The notes below the pieces were generated by a model. It was not told the origin of the DNA. It saw nothing but the letters and a program-made list of their open reading frames with translations, and did not search any database. Positions 1 through 11,003 of a DNA stretch of 64,000 nt are shown one piece after another (the stretch's first letter is position 1; each line of letters opens with the position of its first letter). Position numbers and translations under genes: made by a program. This stretch comes from Fluviicola sp. (GTDB lineage: Bacteria > Bacteroidota > Bacteroidia > Flavobacteriales_D > Crocinitomicaceae). The DNA lies in NCBI GenBank assembly GCA_020849495.1, contig JADLGD010000111.1, positions 1 through 64,000 on the forward strand, given 5' to 3'.

Positions 1-340
1 GGTAAATTCTGCCAATTACTACCCAATCTAGGAAAACGAGAAATTACCTAAAAAACAATTTAACAATATTATTAAGAAGCCAGTATTTTTGAGAGATTGA
101 AGGGGATTCCATCGGGTAAATTCAAACAACTGCGACCAAATATTGGAAAACGAGAAATTCCCTAAAAAACAATTTAACAATATTATTAAGAAGTCAGTGT
201 TTTTGGGAGGTTGGAGGGGGTTCCATTGAGTAAATTCAACCAACTACTGCCTAATCTTGGAAAACGAGAAATTCTCTAAAAAACAATTTAATAATATTAT
301 TAAGAAGTCAGTGTTTTTGGGAGATTGGGAAGAATTTTGA
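1..340. repeat. Tandem direct repeat, about 3 copies of a 114-bp unit (may continue left of the window)
   Basis: GGTAAATTC at 1, GGTAAATTC at 115 and AGTAAATTC at 229 give a 114-bp period; shared core 'ggaaaacgagaaatt..ctaaaaaacaatttaa.aatattattaagaag.cagt.tttt'. Confidence 0.9.
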
Positions 341-412
341 TATAAAAAATCGTGTTATCCCCTATCTTTCGATTTAGACAAGAGCAGAAAAAACTAAGAA
401 CAAACCAACAAG

Positions 413-1327
413 TTAATTTTGCTTCGGTCTATCCCAAAATTCAGGTTCTTCAAAACGGATGATAGAGATAAAATTAGAACTCACTTCACGAATTAATATT
501 GAAGAAAGCAATCCAGTAAGTCCACTGTAAATGACTTGATATTCAGTGGTGAATACACCATTTTTATATTCCTTTTTGGATTGTAAATTTCCAAACTCAT
601 CGTAAGCAAAAATAACTTCAGATAAAGGAATTGAATCCAAATTTCGAACCGTCGTCATGCGTTCAATTAAGCCTTTATCAGAATACGTAAAATGAGTGGT
701 TAGTTTGTTCCTTGTAATGGTAAACAGTTCCTCAATTCTATTCAACAATCCAATGGAATCGTAATAGCGGGTGATTTCTAAATACTGATTCCCATAACTA
801 TTGAACACTTTCTTGCGGAATTGCCCTTCGTATTCTTCATACTGCATGGTTTCAGTATTCCACAGCAATGAACGTTCAATAACAGGATCTAGAATGGAAT
901 GCATCGTGTCAATGTCGCGATAAACCTCTTCTTTGATCACTCTTCCTTTTTCATCGTGCGTGTAATACGTTGAAAGAAATCCTTTTTTCTGAGAAATTCT
1001 GGAGCGTACCATCCATCCTTTATTGGTGTAATCATACAAACGAACAGTTGTATCGGTAACCAAATCTCCTTTCGCCGTTTCGTAGTGTTGCAATAAATTG
1101 CCCAAGGTATCAAAGGAAAAAACATAGACATATTTTGATTCTCTCAAAACATCTCCTTGTTTTTTAAAAGTGTACTCTCCTTTAATGGATTTGATTTTAC
1201 TCGCTTTAACAAATTGCGTATTGAAAAATGGAGCATCTGTAAAGGCCAAACCTTGAGAATTGTCCAATAATTGAGCGCTTAATGCAAACGGAAATAAGAG
1301 CAAAATAAAAAGGCTACACTTTGTCAT
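413..1327 (-). CDS. Secreted hypothetical protein with YD/MORN-like 'YD..GN/KG' repeats
   Basis: ORF 413..1366; signal peptide begins at the internal Met (MTKCSLFILLLFPFALSAQ); motifs such as YDEFGNLQSKKEYKNG. Confidence 0.6.
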   Translation of the reverse strand: MTKCSLFILLLFPFALSAQLLDNSQGLAFTDAPFFNTQFVKASKIKSIKGEYTFKKQGDVLRESKYVYVFSFDTLGNLLQHYETAKGDLVTDTTVRLYDYTNKGWMVRSRISQKKGFLSTYYTHDEKGRVIKEEVYRDIDTMHSILDPVIERSLLWNTETMQYEEYEGQFRKKVFNSYGNQYLEITRYYDSIGLLNRIEELFTITRNKLTTHFTYSDKGLIERMTTVRNLDSIPLSEVIFAYDEFGNLQSKKEYKNGVFTTEYQVIYSGLTGLLSSILIREVSSNFISIIRFEEPEFWDRPKQN

Positions 1328-1395
1328 ACTTCTACAAATGTAAAAGTCGCGACCAGTGTAGCCCAATTTCTTATGAGTTTTTAGGAAAATAATTC

Positions 1396-2766
1396 CTAGA
1401 TGATAAACGGAGTAACGATTGCTAATCCAAGCATTCCAACCAAAGACACTAAAAGTGCTATCGTTGTTAACGGGCTCAATTTGATTTTTTCTTGCGGTGT
1501 TTCTGATTTTGAAACCATGACGCCCAATACTTTCAAATAGTAATAAATACTGATTGCAGAGTTAATCAATGCAATGATCACAACCCACCAGTAAGATGAC
1601 CATGCAGCAGAAAACACCATGTATTTACCGAAGAAACCTGCTGTTGGTGGAATACCAGCCAAAGACAAGATGGAAACAACCGCAACAACTGTCAATAACG
1701 GATTTCTTTGACCCAATCCTCTCAAGGATTCGATTTTGTCTTCCTGATCATTTACTGCAATACCTACCGCAATGATTCCGACCATTGAGAATCCATAAGC
1801 TGTCATGTAGAACCACATGTCATACAAAGAAGTCAATCCAGAAGTAAGGATCACCAACAAAGTATAACCTCCATGTGAAATCGAAGAATAAGCCAATAAG
1901 CGTTTCAAGGTAACTTGTCGCAATGCAGAAAGGTTACCCACAAATAAAGTCACGATGATTAAAACCGCTAAAGCTGGCGACCAAAATGCTTTTAATTCAG
2001 GATTTCCAAATGCCCACAAGAACATTTTCAAGAATGCTCCAAAAGCAGCTAATTTCACTACTGAAGCCATGAAACCTGTTACAGAATGCGGTGCTCCTTC
2101 ATAAACGTCAGGTGACCAAAAATGGAAAGGTGCAGCACCAACTTTGAATAAAAAGGCTCCTAAAATCATCAAGATTCCTACCAACATCAATGAATTGTCA
2201 GCATTGCTCATCGCAGCACTTCCAATTTCTGCTAATTTGAATGATCCAGTTGCACCATAAATCCAAGCAATACCGAATAAGATAATTCCTGTTGCAAAAG
2301 ATCCTGTCAAGAAGTATTTCAATGCGGACTCGTTTGAACGAATGTCTTTCTTATTACTACCGGCCATTACGTAAATTGGTAAAGACAAAATCACTAAGCC
2401 TAAGAAGAACATGAACATGTCTGTAAATGCAAACATGATGAAAGCACCTGTAGACGAAATGATTAATAAACCAATGTATTCACCTGTGTGTTCCGGATGT
2501 TCTTTGAAACGCTCATAACCAATTGAAATCATCAATAAAGTAAGAACCGTAGTAGCCAAAGCATACATCAAAGAAATGTAGTCAAACTGTAAACCTTCGT
2601 AATTCAAAGTCAACAAAGCTTTTCCAGTTGCCAATTGATTTATGATCAATGCAATTGTAAGCAACAACCCACCAACTGCAGTAGCCATTACAAGCCAAGG
2701 TTTCTTTGCAAATGCTGCAAAAAGGGAAATCAATCCACTAGCAAAAAGTACAATTAATGCTTCCAT
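1396..2766 (-). CDS. nuoN: NADH-quinone oxidoreductase subunit N
   Basis: 456 aa polytopic antiporter-like protein, last gene of the nuo operon. Confidence 0.95.
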   Translation of the reverse strand: MEALIVLFASGLISLFAAFAKKPWLVMATAVGGLLLTIALIINQLATGKALLTLNYEGLQFDYISLMYALATTVLTLLMISIGYERFKEHPEHTGEYIGLLIISSTGAFIMFAFTDMFMFFLGLVILSLPIYVMAGSNKKDIRSNESALKYFLTGSFATGIILFGIAWIYGATGSFKLAEIGSAAMSNADNSLMLVGILMILGAFLFKVGAAPFHFWSPDVYEGAPHSVTGFMASVVKLAAFGAFLKMFLWAFGNPELKAFWSPALAVLIIVTLFVGNLSALRQVTLKRLLAYSSISHGGYTLLVILTSGLTSLYDMWFYMTAYGFSMVGIIAVGIAVNDQEDKIESLRGLGQRNPLLTVVAVVSILSLAGIPPTAGFFGKYMVFSAAWSSYWWVVIIALINSAISIYYYLKVLGVMVSKSETPQEKIKLSPLTTIALLVSLVGMLGLAIVTPFII

Positions 2767-2767
2767 A

Positions 2768-4219
2768 TTATAAACCTGAAGGTGTTGAAGTTGTTACTAA
2801 TTCTAAAATCGACTTGACACTTGGTTCAACAAAATCAATTACTGCTGCTGGATAAACACCCAAAACAACAACGGTGATAATGATGATCGCAAAGACCAAT
2901 AATTCGCTCCAATGTAAATCGCTAAATCCTTCGAATTTTACTGGTCCGTACATACTCAATTGGTAAGCGCGGAATGTGTAAACTGCACCCAAAATCAAAG
3001 TGGTACCTGCTACAACTCCGATGATCCAATCATACGAATACAAACCTTTCAACAACATGAACTCACCAATGAATCCACTTGAGAAAGGAACTGAAACAGA
3101 AACAAATGCTAATGCAGCAAACCAGAAAGCAAATTTAGGTGCTTGTTTTGCCAAACCTCCTAAGTCAGACAATTGGCGTGTGTTCAAACGACGTTCAATC
3201 ACATCTACAGCAAGGAATAAACCTACAGCAACCAAACCGTGATTCAACATTTGAAGTACACTTCCCGTGATTGCATCCACACTTGCCGTCATGATACCCG
3301 CTGCAATTAAACCAACGTGTGACATTGAAGCAAATGCAAACAAGCGTTTCATATCACCTTGCTTGATAGCGATGATTGCACCATAAACAACTCCAATCGT
3401 TGCCAAAACAATAATTGGTGTAGTAGCACAATCCAAAGCTTCAGGGAACAATGGCAACATCCAACGGATCATTCCGTACAATGCCATTTTCAACATGATT
3501 CCTGAAAGCAACATCGTTCCAGCCATAGGAGCTTTCGTGTACGTATCAGGTTGCCATGTATGGAATGGGAAAATTGGAACTTTAATAGCAAATGCTAAGA
3601 AGAAACCGGCCATTAACCAAAATGCTACTTCTTTACTTTCAAACGTTGCAGCGATCAAGTCACCATAAGCAAATGAAGGAGCAAAGGCTTTGATTCCGAT
3701 AATGGAAGCCAACATTGCTAAAGATCCTACAAAGGTATAAATGAAGAACTTCACCAAAGCAGCTTTGCGCTCAGGAGCTCCAAACCACCATGCGATCAAG
3801 TAAATTGGAATCAAGGTAATCTCCCAGAAAATGTAGAACCAAATACCATCCAATGCTACAAACACACCAATCAAGCCCAATTGCATGAAGAAAACCATAC
3901 TCGTGAACAAGCGATTGGATGCCAATTCATTTTTATAGTTACTCAACAAAATCAATGGAACCAAACCAGAAGTCAAGACTAACATCATCAAGGAAACGGC
4001 ATCGTAACCAAAATTCAAGGTCAATCCGTATTGAGGAATCCAATTTTTAGAAATAAAGAGGTGCATTCCTCCTTCTACATTATAGGTGCAAATCAACCCG
4101 ATTGTAACAACAAGGGTTGCTAATCCACCTAACAATCCGTACACACGTACGAAACTTTGCGGCATCACTAATACCGACAACGCAAAGAAAACCGGCAATA
4201 TAAATAATAACAGTTCCAC
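2768..4219 (-). CDS. nuoM: NADH-quinone oxidoreductase subunit M
   Basis: 483 aa, typical NuoM motifs (FWEITLIPIYLI, FPFHTWQPDTYTKAPMAGTMLLSG). Confidence 0.95.
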   Translation of the reverse strand: MELLLFILPVFFALSVLVMPQSFVRVYGLLGGLATLVVTIGLICTYNVEGGMHLFISKNWIPQYGLTLNFGYDAVSLMMLVLTSGLVPLILLSNYKNELASNRLFTSMVFFMQLGLIGVFVALDGIWFYIFWEITLIPIYLIAWWFGAPERKAALVKFFIYTFVGSLAMLASIIGIKAFAPSFAYGDLIAATFESKEVAFWLMAGFFLAFAIKVPIFPFHTWQPDTYTKAPMAGTMLLSGIMLKMALYGMIRWMLPLFPEALDCATTPIIVLATIGVVYGAIIAIKQGDMKRLFAFASMSHVGLIAAGIMTASVDAITGSVLQMLNHGLVAVGLFLAVDVIERRLNTRQLSDLGGLAKQAPKFAFWFAALAFVSVSVPFSSGFIGEFMLLKGLYSYDWIIGVVAGTTLILGAVYTFRAYQLSMYGPVKFEGFSDLHWSELLVFAIIIITVVVLGVYPAAVIDFVEPSVKSILELVTTSTPSGL

Positions 4220-4222
4220 GTA

Positions 4223-6145
4223 CTAGTTTTTATAAATGAGGTAATACACCACTAATCCAACAATTCCAAAGACCATCCACAAGATATAGCTGTCTGTTCT
4301 ACCAGTTTGCCATTTTCTCACTAAATCTCCAGTTTTTCCTATTGCTTGACCTAAGCCAACCACTCCACGGTGTAAGAAAGCACCTTCAAAGTAACGCGAA
4401 CCTTTATCCGACATCCAAGCTACTGGACGAACAAACAAGACATCGTAAATTTCATCGAAGTACAATTTCTTAGCGGATAATTTCTCCCATCCTTTCAATT
4501 GTTCGTCAGCAACAGGAAGACTTCCTTTTTTACCGTAAACAACGTAAGTAACGATCATAATCAAAATGGCCATAGCGCCTGCTACAATCATCAACATCAA
4601 GGCTAAATTACTATCACCTTCATGTTTTGGAAGAGCATTCATTCCAGCAACATTGCGCTCAAATAACTGCGTCATCCAATGTGCTTGACCGTGTAACCAA
4701 ATTCCTGGTAAGTTTAACAAACCTCCAAAAACGGAAAGAATTGCTAAAACGATCAAAGGAAGCGTCATGGAAGCTGGTCCTTCGTGAACGTGATGCTCTT
4801 GTTCGTGAGTACCGCGGAAAGTTCCGAAGAAAGTCACGAAATACAAACGGAACATATAGATAGCTGTCAAAGCAGCACTGAACATCAAAGCTCCGTACAA
4901 CCACGTTCCATGTGTAAATGCATGTGCGATGATTTCATCTTTTGAATAGAAACCGGACAATAAAGGGAATCCAGAAATTGCTAATGTTCCAATCAAGAAC
5001 GTAAAGTGCGTTACAGGAATCTTTTTACGCAAACCACCCATTTTACGAATGTCTTGTTCATCAGACATGGCGTGGATGACCGAACCAGAACCTAAGAATA
5101 ACAATGCTTTGAAGAATGCGTGTGTTGTAACGTGGAACATAGCAGCTGTGTAAGCTCCCATTCCCAATGCTACAAACAACATCCCCAATTGAGAAACCGT
5201 TGAGTAAGCCAATACTTTTTTGATATCGTTCTGACGCATTGCAATGAATGCAGCCACAATAGACGTTGCTAAACCGATGTACAACATGATGTCCTGAGTA
5301 ATATCAGCTCCAGGTAATTCAAACAAGTAGTTGGAACGAACGGTTAAGAAAATACCTGCTGTTACCATCGTAGCTGCGTGGATCAAAGCCGAAACAGGAG
5401 TTGGACCCGCCATCGCATCTGGTAACCAAGTAAACAAAGGAATTTGAGCTGATTTACCAGTAGCACCAATGAATAAACAGATTGTGATTCCAAAAATCAT
5501 CCATTCACTAATAGAGATTTTGTCAACCAAAACTGCATTTGCTAATTCACCGTATTCCAATGTACCAAACTTCGCTAAGATTAAGAACAAACCAATCAAT
5601 AACCCAAGGTCACCGATACGGTTCATGATGAATGCTTTACGAGCAGCCAAGGTGTTTTTGAAATCTTGGTACCAGAAACCGATCAATAAATACGAGCAAA
5701 TACCTACACCTTCCCATCCGAAGAACAACATGAAGTAGTTGCTTCCAAGAACAAGGATCAACATCGCGAAGATGAAGAGGTTCAAGTAAACGAAGAATTT
5801 GTAGTAACCTGCATCGTGTTTCATGTAACCCATGGAGAACAAGTGAATGAGCGTACCCACACCTGTTACAATCAAGGTCATCCACATCGACAAGTTATCT
5901 GCAAGCAAACCTGCATTCAAAGAGAAACTATCTGTTTTCAACATCGTGAACAATTTCACAGTAACCGCGTTACCGTGTTGAACACTGAAGAAAGCAGTCA
6001 ATGCTAAACCAAAAGCAGCAGCCATTACCGTTGTTGCGATTGCACCTACAACCATTTTAGATAATTTTTTACCGATGGTTCCATTGATAAATGCACCCAA
6101 TAATGGCAATGCAATAATAATTGGAAGAAGTTGAGCTACCGACAT
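4223..6145 (-). CDS. nuoL: NADH-quinone oxidoreductase subunit L
   Basis: 640 aa, NuoL motifs (GWEGVGICSYLLIGFW, PVSALIHAATMVTAG). Confidence 0.97.
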   Translation of the reverse strand: MSVAQLLPIIIALPLLGAFINGTIGKKLSKMVVGAIATTVMAAAFGLALTAFFSVQHGNAVTVKLFTMLKTDSFSLNAGLLADNLSMWMTLIVTGVGTLIHLFSMGYMKHDAGYYKFFVYLNLFIFAMLILVLGSNYFMLFFGWEGVGICSYLLIGFWYQDFKNTLAARKAFIMNRIGDLGLLIGLFLILAKFGTLEYGELANAVLVDKISISEWMIFGITICLFIGATGKSAQIPLFTWLPDAMAGPTPVSALIHAATMVTAGIFLTVRSNYLFELPGADITQDIMLYIGLATSIVAAFIAMRQNDIKKVLAYSTVSQLGMLFVALGMGAYTAAMFHVTTHAFFKALLFLGSGSVIHAMSDEQDIRKMGGLRKKIPVTHFTFLIGTLAISGFPLLSGFYSKDEIIAHAFTHGTWLYGALMFSAALTAIYMFRLYFVTFFGTFRGTHEQEHHVHEGPASMTLPLIVLAILSVFGGLLNLPGIWLHGQAHWMTQLFERNVAGMNALPKHEGDSNLALMLMIVAGAMAILIMIVTYVVYGKKGSLPVADEQLKGWEKLSAKKLYFDEIYDVLFVRPVAWMSDKGSRYFEGAFLHRGVVGLGQAIGKTGDLVRKWQTGRTDSYILWMVFGIVGLVVYYLIYKN

Positions 6146-6147
6146 GT

Positions 6148-6477
6148 TTAATTTTTTAATTTGTTAAACAATCGGATATCGGTTGTACGCAAGTTACGGT
6201 AAACCAACACGAGGATGGATAAACCGACCGTTGCTTCAGCCGCCGCTACTACCATGATGAAGAATACGAATAACTGTCCGTCTGCCTGTCCAAAATAAGT
6301 GGAGAAAGCAACCAATAACAAGTTTACTGCATTCAACATTAACTCAATGCACATCAATAAAATGATGGCATTTTTGCGGTACAACACACCAAATACACCA
6401 ATCACGAACAAAGCTGTTGCTAAGATCATGTAGTGTTTGATGTCTACACCAGATTCGAATAAAGTCGCTAATAACAT
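6148..6477 (-). CDS. nuoK: NADH-quinone oxidoreductase subunit K (start may be an internal Met)
   Basis: [10 protein letters not shown] and [14 protein letters not shown] motifs. Confidence 0.95.
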   Translation of the reverse strand: MLLATLFESGVDIKHYMILATALFVIGVFGVLYRKNAIILLMCIELMLNAVNLLLVAFSTYFGQADGQLFVFFIMVVAAAEATVGLSILVLVYRNLRTTDIRLFNKLKN

Positions 6478-6478
6478 C

Positions 6479-6991
6479 TTATTCTTGTGTTTGTTTGTCG
6501 CGTTTCGCTAAAAGAACTGCACCTACCATTGCTGCGATGAACAAGATAGAAGACACTTCAAAAGGAAGCACGTATTTGGTAAAGAGTAATTCTCCTAAGT
6601 TTTCCACCAATCCTGCATTTTCAGAATTTGCGTCAATCATTGTAGGAGCTAAAACAGCATCACGAATTGCTGCAACTAAAACAGTCAACAAACCACCGGC
6701 TGCAATCACAGCACCGAAAGTCATTAAAATAGAGCCCTTCGGTTCGTTGGTTTTGTTTAAGTTGAGTAACATCAATACGAAAAGGAACAATACCATGATG
6801 GCACCGGCATAAACGATAATGTTTACAATTGCGATAAACTGTGCGTTCATCAACACGTAGTTCGCTGTGATCATAAAGAATGTCAACACAAGGAACAATA
6901 CGCTTCTCACAGGGTGTTTACTCAATACAACCATCAAAGCTGTACCGATTGTTAAACCACCAAGGAGCCAAAAAATCATTTCTAAACTCAT
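6479..6991 (-). CDS. nuoJ: NADH-quinone oxidoreductase subunit J
   Basis: [18 protein letters not shown] motif; operon position. Confidence 0.93.
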   Translation of the reverse strand: MSLEMIFWLLGGLTIGTALMVVLSKHPVRSVLFLVLTFFMITANYVLMNAQFIAIVNIIVYAGAIMVLFLFVLMLLNLNKTNEPKGSILMTFGAVIAAGGLLTVLVAAIRDAVLAPTMIDANSENAGLVENLGELLFTKYVLPFEVSSILFIAAMVGAVLLAKRDKQTQE

Positions 6992-7530
6992 TATGCAGGG
7001 CGTTTTCCGGTTAATTGTCGTTTGGTAATATCTACGCGTTGATCCACTGGCTCTACCAATTTTTCTTTTCCGTAGATAAAGTCTTCACGCTCGAAGTAAG
7101 TAGGAACGATGCGATCTGTCAAGAAAATAGCCTCTTTCGGGCAAGCTTCTTCACACAAACCACAGAAGATGCAACGCAACATATTGATTTCATACATCGA
7201 TGCGTATTTCTCTTCGCGGTACAAGTTCTCTTCTCCTTTTTTGCGCTCAGCAGAAGTCATGGTAATTGCTTCAGCAGGACATGCTACTGCACACAATCCG
7301 CAAGCCGTACAGTTTTCTCTTCCTTGCTCATCACGTTTTAATACATGTTGACCACGGTAAACCGTTGCAAACTCGCGTTTTACTTCTGGGTATTTTGTGG
7401 TATTGTGTTTTCTGAATAAGTGTTTGAAGGTAATCCACATACCGCCAATGATAGCAGGTAAGTAGAGTTTTTCCATGAAACTCATTTTCTTATTCGAAAC
7501 AACTTTTTTGCGATTTGATAAACTTTCCAT
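6991..7530 (-). CDS. nuoI: NADH-quinone oxidoreductase subunit I
   Basis: Two 4Fe-4S motifs (CTACGLCAVACP, CIFCGLCEEACP). Confidence 0.96.
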   Translation of the reverse strand: MESLSNRKKVVSNKKMSFMEKLYLPAIIGGMWITFKHLFRKHNTTKYPEVKREFATVYRGQHVLKRDEQGRENCTACGLCAVACPAEAITMTSAERKKGEENLYREEKYASMYEINMLRCIFCGLCEEACPKEAIFLTDRIVPTYFEREDFIYGKEKLVEPVDQRVDITKRQLTGKRPA

Positions 7531-7541
7531 TTCTCGTTCGT

Positions 7542-8672
7542 TTATTGCTCGTGTTTCGCGTTATACATAGACAATTGCTTTGGTTCTCTCACCACTTCTT
7601 TCTTAGCAGCCGGAACTGTTTCAATAGATTTTGGCGATTTAGTAAACCATCCTGATGTGAGAGCAATCACCACTCCTGTCACCAATAAATTGATCATAGA
7701 AATTGGGATTAACTTTTTCCATCCTAAGTGCATCAATTGATCGTAGCGGAAACGTGGTAATGTCCAACGGATCCACATGAACACAAAGATGAAGAAGAAG
7801 GTTTTTCCGAAGAAAACCAATGTTCCTAAAATTGCTAAAGTATTGCCAGAGAAAGCATCCATTCCAGGGAAGTTGTAACCTCCGAAGAACAATGCTGAAA
7901 TGACAGCAGATGAGATGAACATGTTGACATACTCAGCAAATAGATAGAAACCTAATTTCATGGAACCGTATTCGGTGTGGTAACCACCAATCAACTCTGA
8001 TTCACATTCTGGTAAATCGAAAGGAGCACGGTTACATTCAGCCAATGCGGTAACTAAGAAAATCAAAAACGCCAATGGTTGTTTGAATACATTCCAAGAA
8101 AACCATCCATCTTGCCAGAAACCGTGTTGTTGGTCAACGATATCGCGTATGCTTAAGCTACCAGTCATCATAACAATGGTAATCACCGAGATACCCATAG
8201 CTAATTCGTAAGAAATCATTTGCGAACTTGCACGGATAGCTCCATATAGCGAGTATTTGTTGTTGGAAGCCCAACCACCAATCATGATTCCGTAAACTCC
8301 GATGGATACAATTCCCATAATGAACAAGATTCCGATGTTGACATCAGCTACTTGTAAGGGAATTTTTGTTCCGAATAACTCTAAATCTGGCCCCCAAGGA
8401 ATGACCGAACCGGTCAACAATGCCGTAAACATGGCAATTCCTGGTCCGAGGATGAACAACCATTTATCCGCATTTGTAGGAATAAAATCTTCTTTAAAGA
8501 ACATTTTTCCAGCATCTGCCAAAGGTTGTAAAATTCCCCATGGTCCTGCACGATCTGGTCCGATACGGTCTTGCAACCATGCCGCAACCTTACGTTCAAC
8601 CAAAGTCAAGTACGCTGCAATTCCCAAAGTAATGGCGAACAATACAACGATTAAAATAATTTTACTCAACAT
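7542..8672 (-). CDS. nuoH: NADH-quinone oxidoreductase subunit H
   Basis: ERKVAAWLQDRIGPDRAGPWG and NRAPFDLPECESELIGGYHTEY motifs. Confidence 0.97.
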   Translation of the reverse strand: MLSKIILIVVLFAITLGIAAYLTLVERKVAAWLQDRIGPDRAGPWGILQPLADAGKMFFKEDFIPTNADKWLFILGPGIAMFTALLTGSVIPWGPDLELFGTKIPLQVADVNIGILFIMGIVSIGVYGIMIGGWASNNKYSLYGAIRASSQMISYELAMGISVITIVMMTGSLSIRDIVDQQHGFWQDGWFSWNVFKQPLAFLIFLVTALAECNRAPFDLPECESELIGGYHTEYGSMKLGFYLFAEYVNMFISSAVISALFFGGYNFPGMDAFSGNTLAILGTLVFFGKTFFFIFVFMWIRWTLPRFRYDQLMHLGWKKLIPISMINLLVTGVVIALTSGWFTKSPKSIETVPAAKKEVVREPKQLSMYNAKHEQ

Positions 8673-8673
8673 C

Positions 8674-9645
8674 TTACTTACCCGTTAATTTTTTAGCATC
8701 ACGTTTTGGATCATTTGTCAAGTAATGACCTTGAGAAATCACCGAATGACGATTGATCACACGTGGACCTTCAATGTTCCATTTGCTTTTATCTTTCTTA
8801 TCGAAACGACATTCGTTGCAAATCCAACCTGTTTTCCCGTCAACGTCTTCGATTTCACCGTATTGATCTTTACGACCAGTAACTCGAGCGATTTCGTCAC
8901 CAAACATCCAAACAACCGCTTTACCAGCACATTTCGTACACTCGCAAGAAGCGTTCATCGGTTTCAAGAACCAAACACGGCTTTTGAAACGGAAAGTTTT
9001 ATCTGTTAATGCTCCAACTGGACAAACGTCAATCACGTTTCCAGAAAAATCATTATCGATTGCTTTCTCAATGTAAGTGCTGATTTCTGCATGATCACCA
9101 CGGTGCATCACACCGTGAACACGATTGTCTGTAATTTGGTTAGCCGTATAGACACAACGGTAACACAAAATACAACGATTCATGTGCAATTTGATCTTGT
9201 CGCCAATATCAATTGGATCGTAGGTACGACGTTTTTCTTCGTAACGCGTTCCTGCTTTTCCGTGCTCAAAACCTAAATCTTGCAAATGGCATTCACCTGC
9301 TTGGTCACAAATTGGACAATCCAGTGGGTGGTTGATCAGCAAAAATTCTGTCACAGCTGCACGTCCTTCTCTTACACGTTCAGATGTTTTGTTTTTGATG
9401 ACCATCCCGTCTTGTACTGGAGTGGAACATGAAGCAACCAATTTTGGCATCGGACGTGGATCAGCTGCTGAACCTGCGGCAACTTCTACCAAACACGTTC
9501 TACATTTCCCTCCACTTCCTTCTAATTTACTGTAGTAGCACATTGCAGGTGGCACCACTTCTCCGCCAATCTTGCGAGCAGCATTCAAAATGGTTGTTCC
9601 CGGTTCTACTTCTACTTCAATATCGTCTACGATAACTTTTACCAT
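8674..9645 (-). CDS. nuoG: NADH-quinone oxidoreductase subunit G, short form (2Fe-2S/4Fe-4S part only)
   Basis: CRTCLVEV, HPLDCPICDQAGECHLQD, CILCYRC and VCPVGALT; only 323 aa. Confidence 0.93.
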   Translation of the reverse strand: MVKVIVDDIEVEVEPGTTILNAARKIGGEVVPPAMCYYSKLEGSGGKCRTCLVEVAAGSAADPRPMPKLVASCSTPVQDGMVIKNKTSERVREGRAAVTEFLLINHPLDCPICDQAGECHLQDLGFEHGKAGTRYEEKRRTYDPIDIGDKIKLHMNRCILCYRCVYTANQITDNRVHGVMHRGDHAEISTYIEKAIDNDFSGNVIDVCPVGALTDKTFRFKSRVWFLKPMNASCECTKCAGKAVVWMFGDEIARVTGRKDQYGEIEDVDGKTGWICNECRFDKKDKSKWNIEGPRVINRHSVISQGHYLTNDPKRDAKKLTGK

Positions 9646-9657
9646 AACTGATGGTTT

Positions 9658-11001
9658 TTATACTAAAGGCATGTGATTCGAAGCAATCCCGAAGTTGCGT
9701 TTTTGCGCTTCATCCGGATTGGTTACGTGCCATTCAAACTCTTCTCTAAAGTGACGAATCGCCGCTGCAACTGGCCATGCTGCTGCATCACCCAACGGAC
9801 AAATCGTATTTCCTTCAATTTTCTTATTGATTTCTTCTAGCAAATCGATATCGCGCAAGTTTCCTTGACCGTATTCCAAGCGACGCAATACTTTTTCCAT
9901 CCAGCCAGTTCCTTCACGACAAGGTGAACATTGACCACATGATTCGTGAGCGTAGAAACGTGCAAAATTCCAAGTGTTGCGAACGATACACTGATCTTCG
10001 TCGAAAACGATGAAACCACCTGATCCCAACATGGAACCAGAAGCAAAACCACCTTCAGCCAAACTTTCATAAGTCATCAAACGATCCGTTCCTTCAGCTG
10101 TTTTGCAAATTAAATTAGCTGGTAAAATGGGAACTGAAGATCCTCCAGGCACACATGCTTTGATTTTCTTTCCGTTGGCAATACCTCCACACCACTCATC
10201 TGAGTAGATGAATTCTTCCACTGAAAGACCTAAATCAATTTCGTACACTCCCGGTTTCACCAAATTTCCACTAGCAGAAATCAATTTTGTACCTGTACTT
10301 TTTCCAATACCGATTTTCGCATATTCTGCTCCACCGTCATTTACGATAGGAACAACTGCGGCAATCGATTCAACATTGTTTACCACTGTTGGGCAACCCC
10401 ACAAACCTTTTACAGCTGGAAATGGTGGTTTGATACGCGGATTACCACGTTTTCCTTCCAATGATTCAATCAATGCCGTTTCTTCTCCACAAATGTAAGC
10501 TCCACCACCTGGACAAATTGCTAAATCCAAATCGTAGCCAGAACCCATGATGTTTTTTCCTAACCAACCGTTTGCATACGCTTCAGCAATTGCTTTTTCC
10601 ACAATTTCCAACACAAACATGTATTCTCCACGAATGTAGATATACGATTGGTTTGCACCCAAAGCATACGAAGAAACAATCATTCCTTCTACCAATAGGT
10701 GTGGTAATTTTTCCATCAAGTAACGGTCTTTGAAGGTACCCGGCTCCGATTCATCCGCATTACACAACAAGTAACGCGGAACACCTTCCGGTTTCGCTAA
10801 AAACGACCATTTCATACCTGTAGGGAAACCAGCTCCACCACGGCCACGAAGACCAGAAGCTTGTACTTCTTCCACTACATTTTGTGGCGACATTGTTTTC
10901 AATGCCTTTTCTACTGAGCGGTAACCACCGTTTTTGCGGTATACCTCGTAGGTTTCAATTCCAGGAACATTAACGTGTTCCAATAACAGCTTTCTTCCCA
11001 T
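9658..11001 (-). CDS. nuoF: NADH-quinone oxidoreductase subunit F
   Basis: SGLRGRGGAGFPTGMKW and ESCGQCSPCREGTGW motifs. Confidence 0.97.
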   Translation of the reverse strand: MGRKLLLEHVNVPGIETYEVYRKNGGYRSVEKALKTMSPQNVVEEVQASGLRGRGGAGFPTGMKWSFLAKPEGVPRYLLCNADESEPGTFKDRYLMEKLPHLLVEGMIVSSYALGANQSYIYIRGEYMFVLEIVEKAIAEAYANGWLGKNIMGSGYDLDLAICPGGGAYICGEETALIESLEGKRGNPRIKPPFPAVKGLWGCPTVVNNVESIAAVVPIVNDGGAEYAKIGIGKSTGTKLISASGNLVKPGVYEIDLGLSVEEFIYSDEWCGGIANGKKIKACVPGGSSVPILPANLICKTAEGTDRLMTYESLAEGGFASGSMLGSGGFIVFDEDQCIVRNTWNFARFYAHESCGQCSPCREGTGWMEKVLRRLEYGQGNLRDIDLLEEINKKIEGNTICPLGDAAAWPVAAAIRHFREEFEWHVTNPDEAQKRNFGIASNHMPLV

Positions 11002-11003
11002 CT

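Noticed and set aside
1-340. CRISPR array
   Set aside because: Contiguous 114-bp tandem units without unique spacers; no cas genes.
3000-3242. Antisense ORFs inside nuo and ilv genes (e.g. 3000..3242, 8302..8688, 15682..15885, 16326..16670)
   Set aside because: Complete overlap with well-supported genes on the other strand; compositional by-products.
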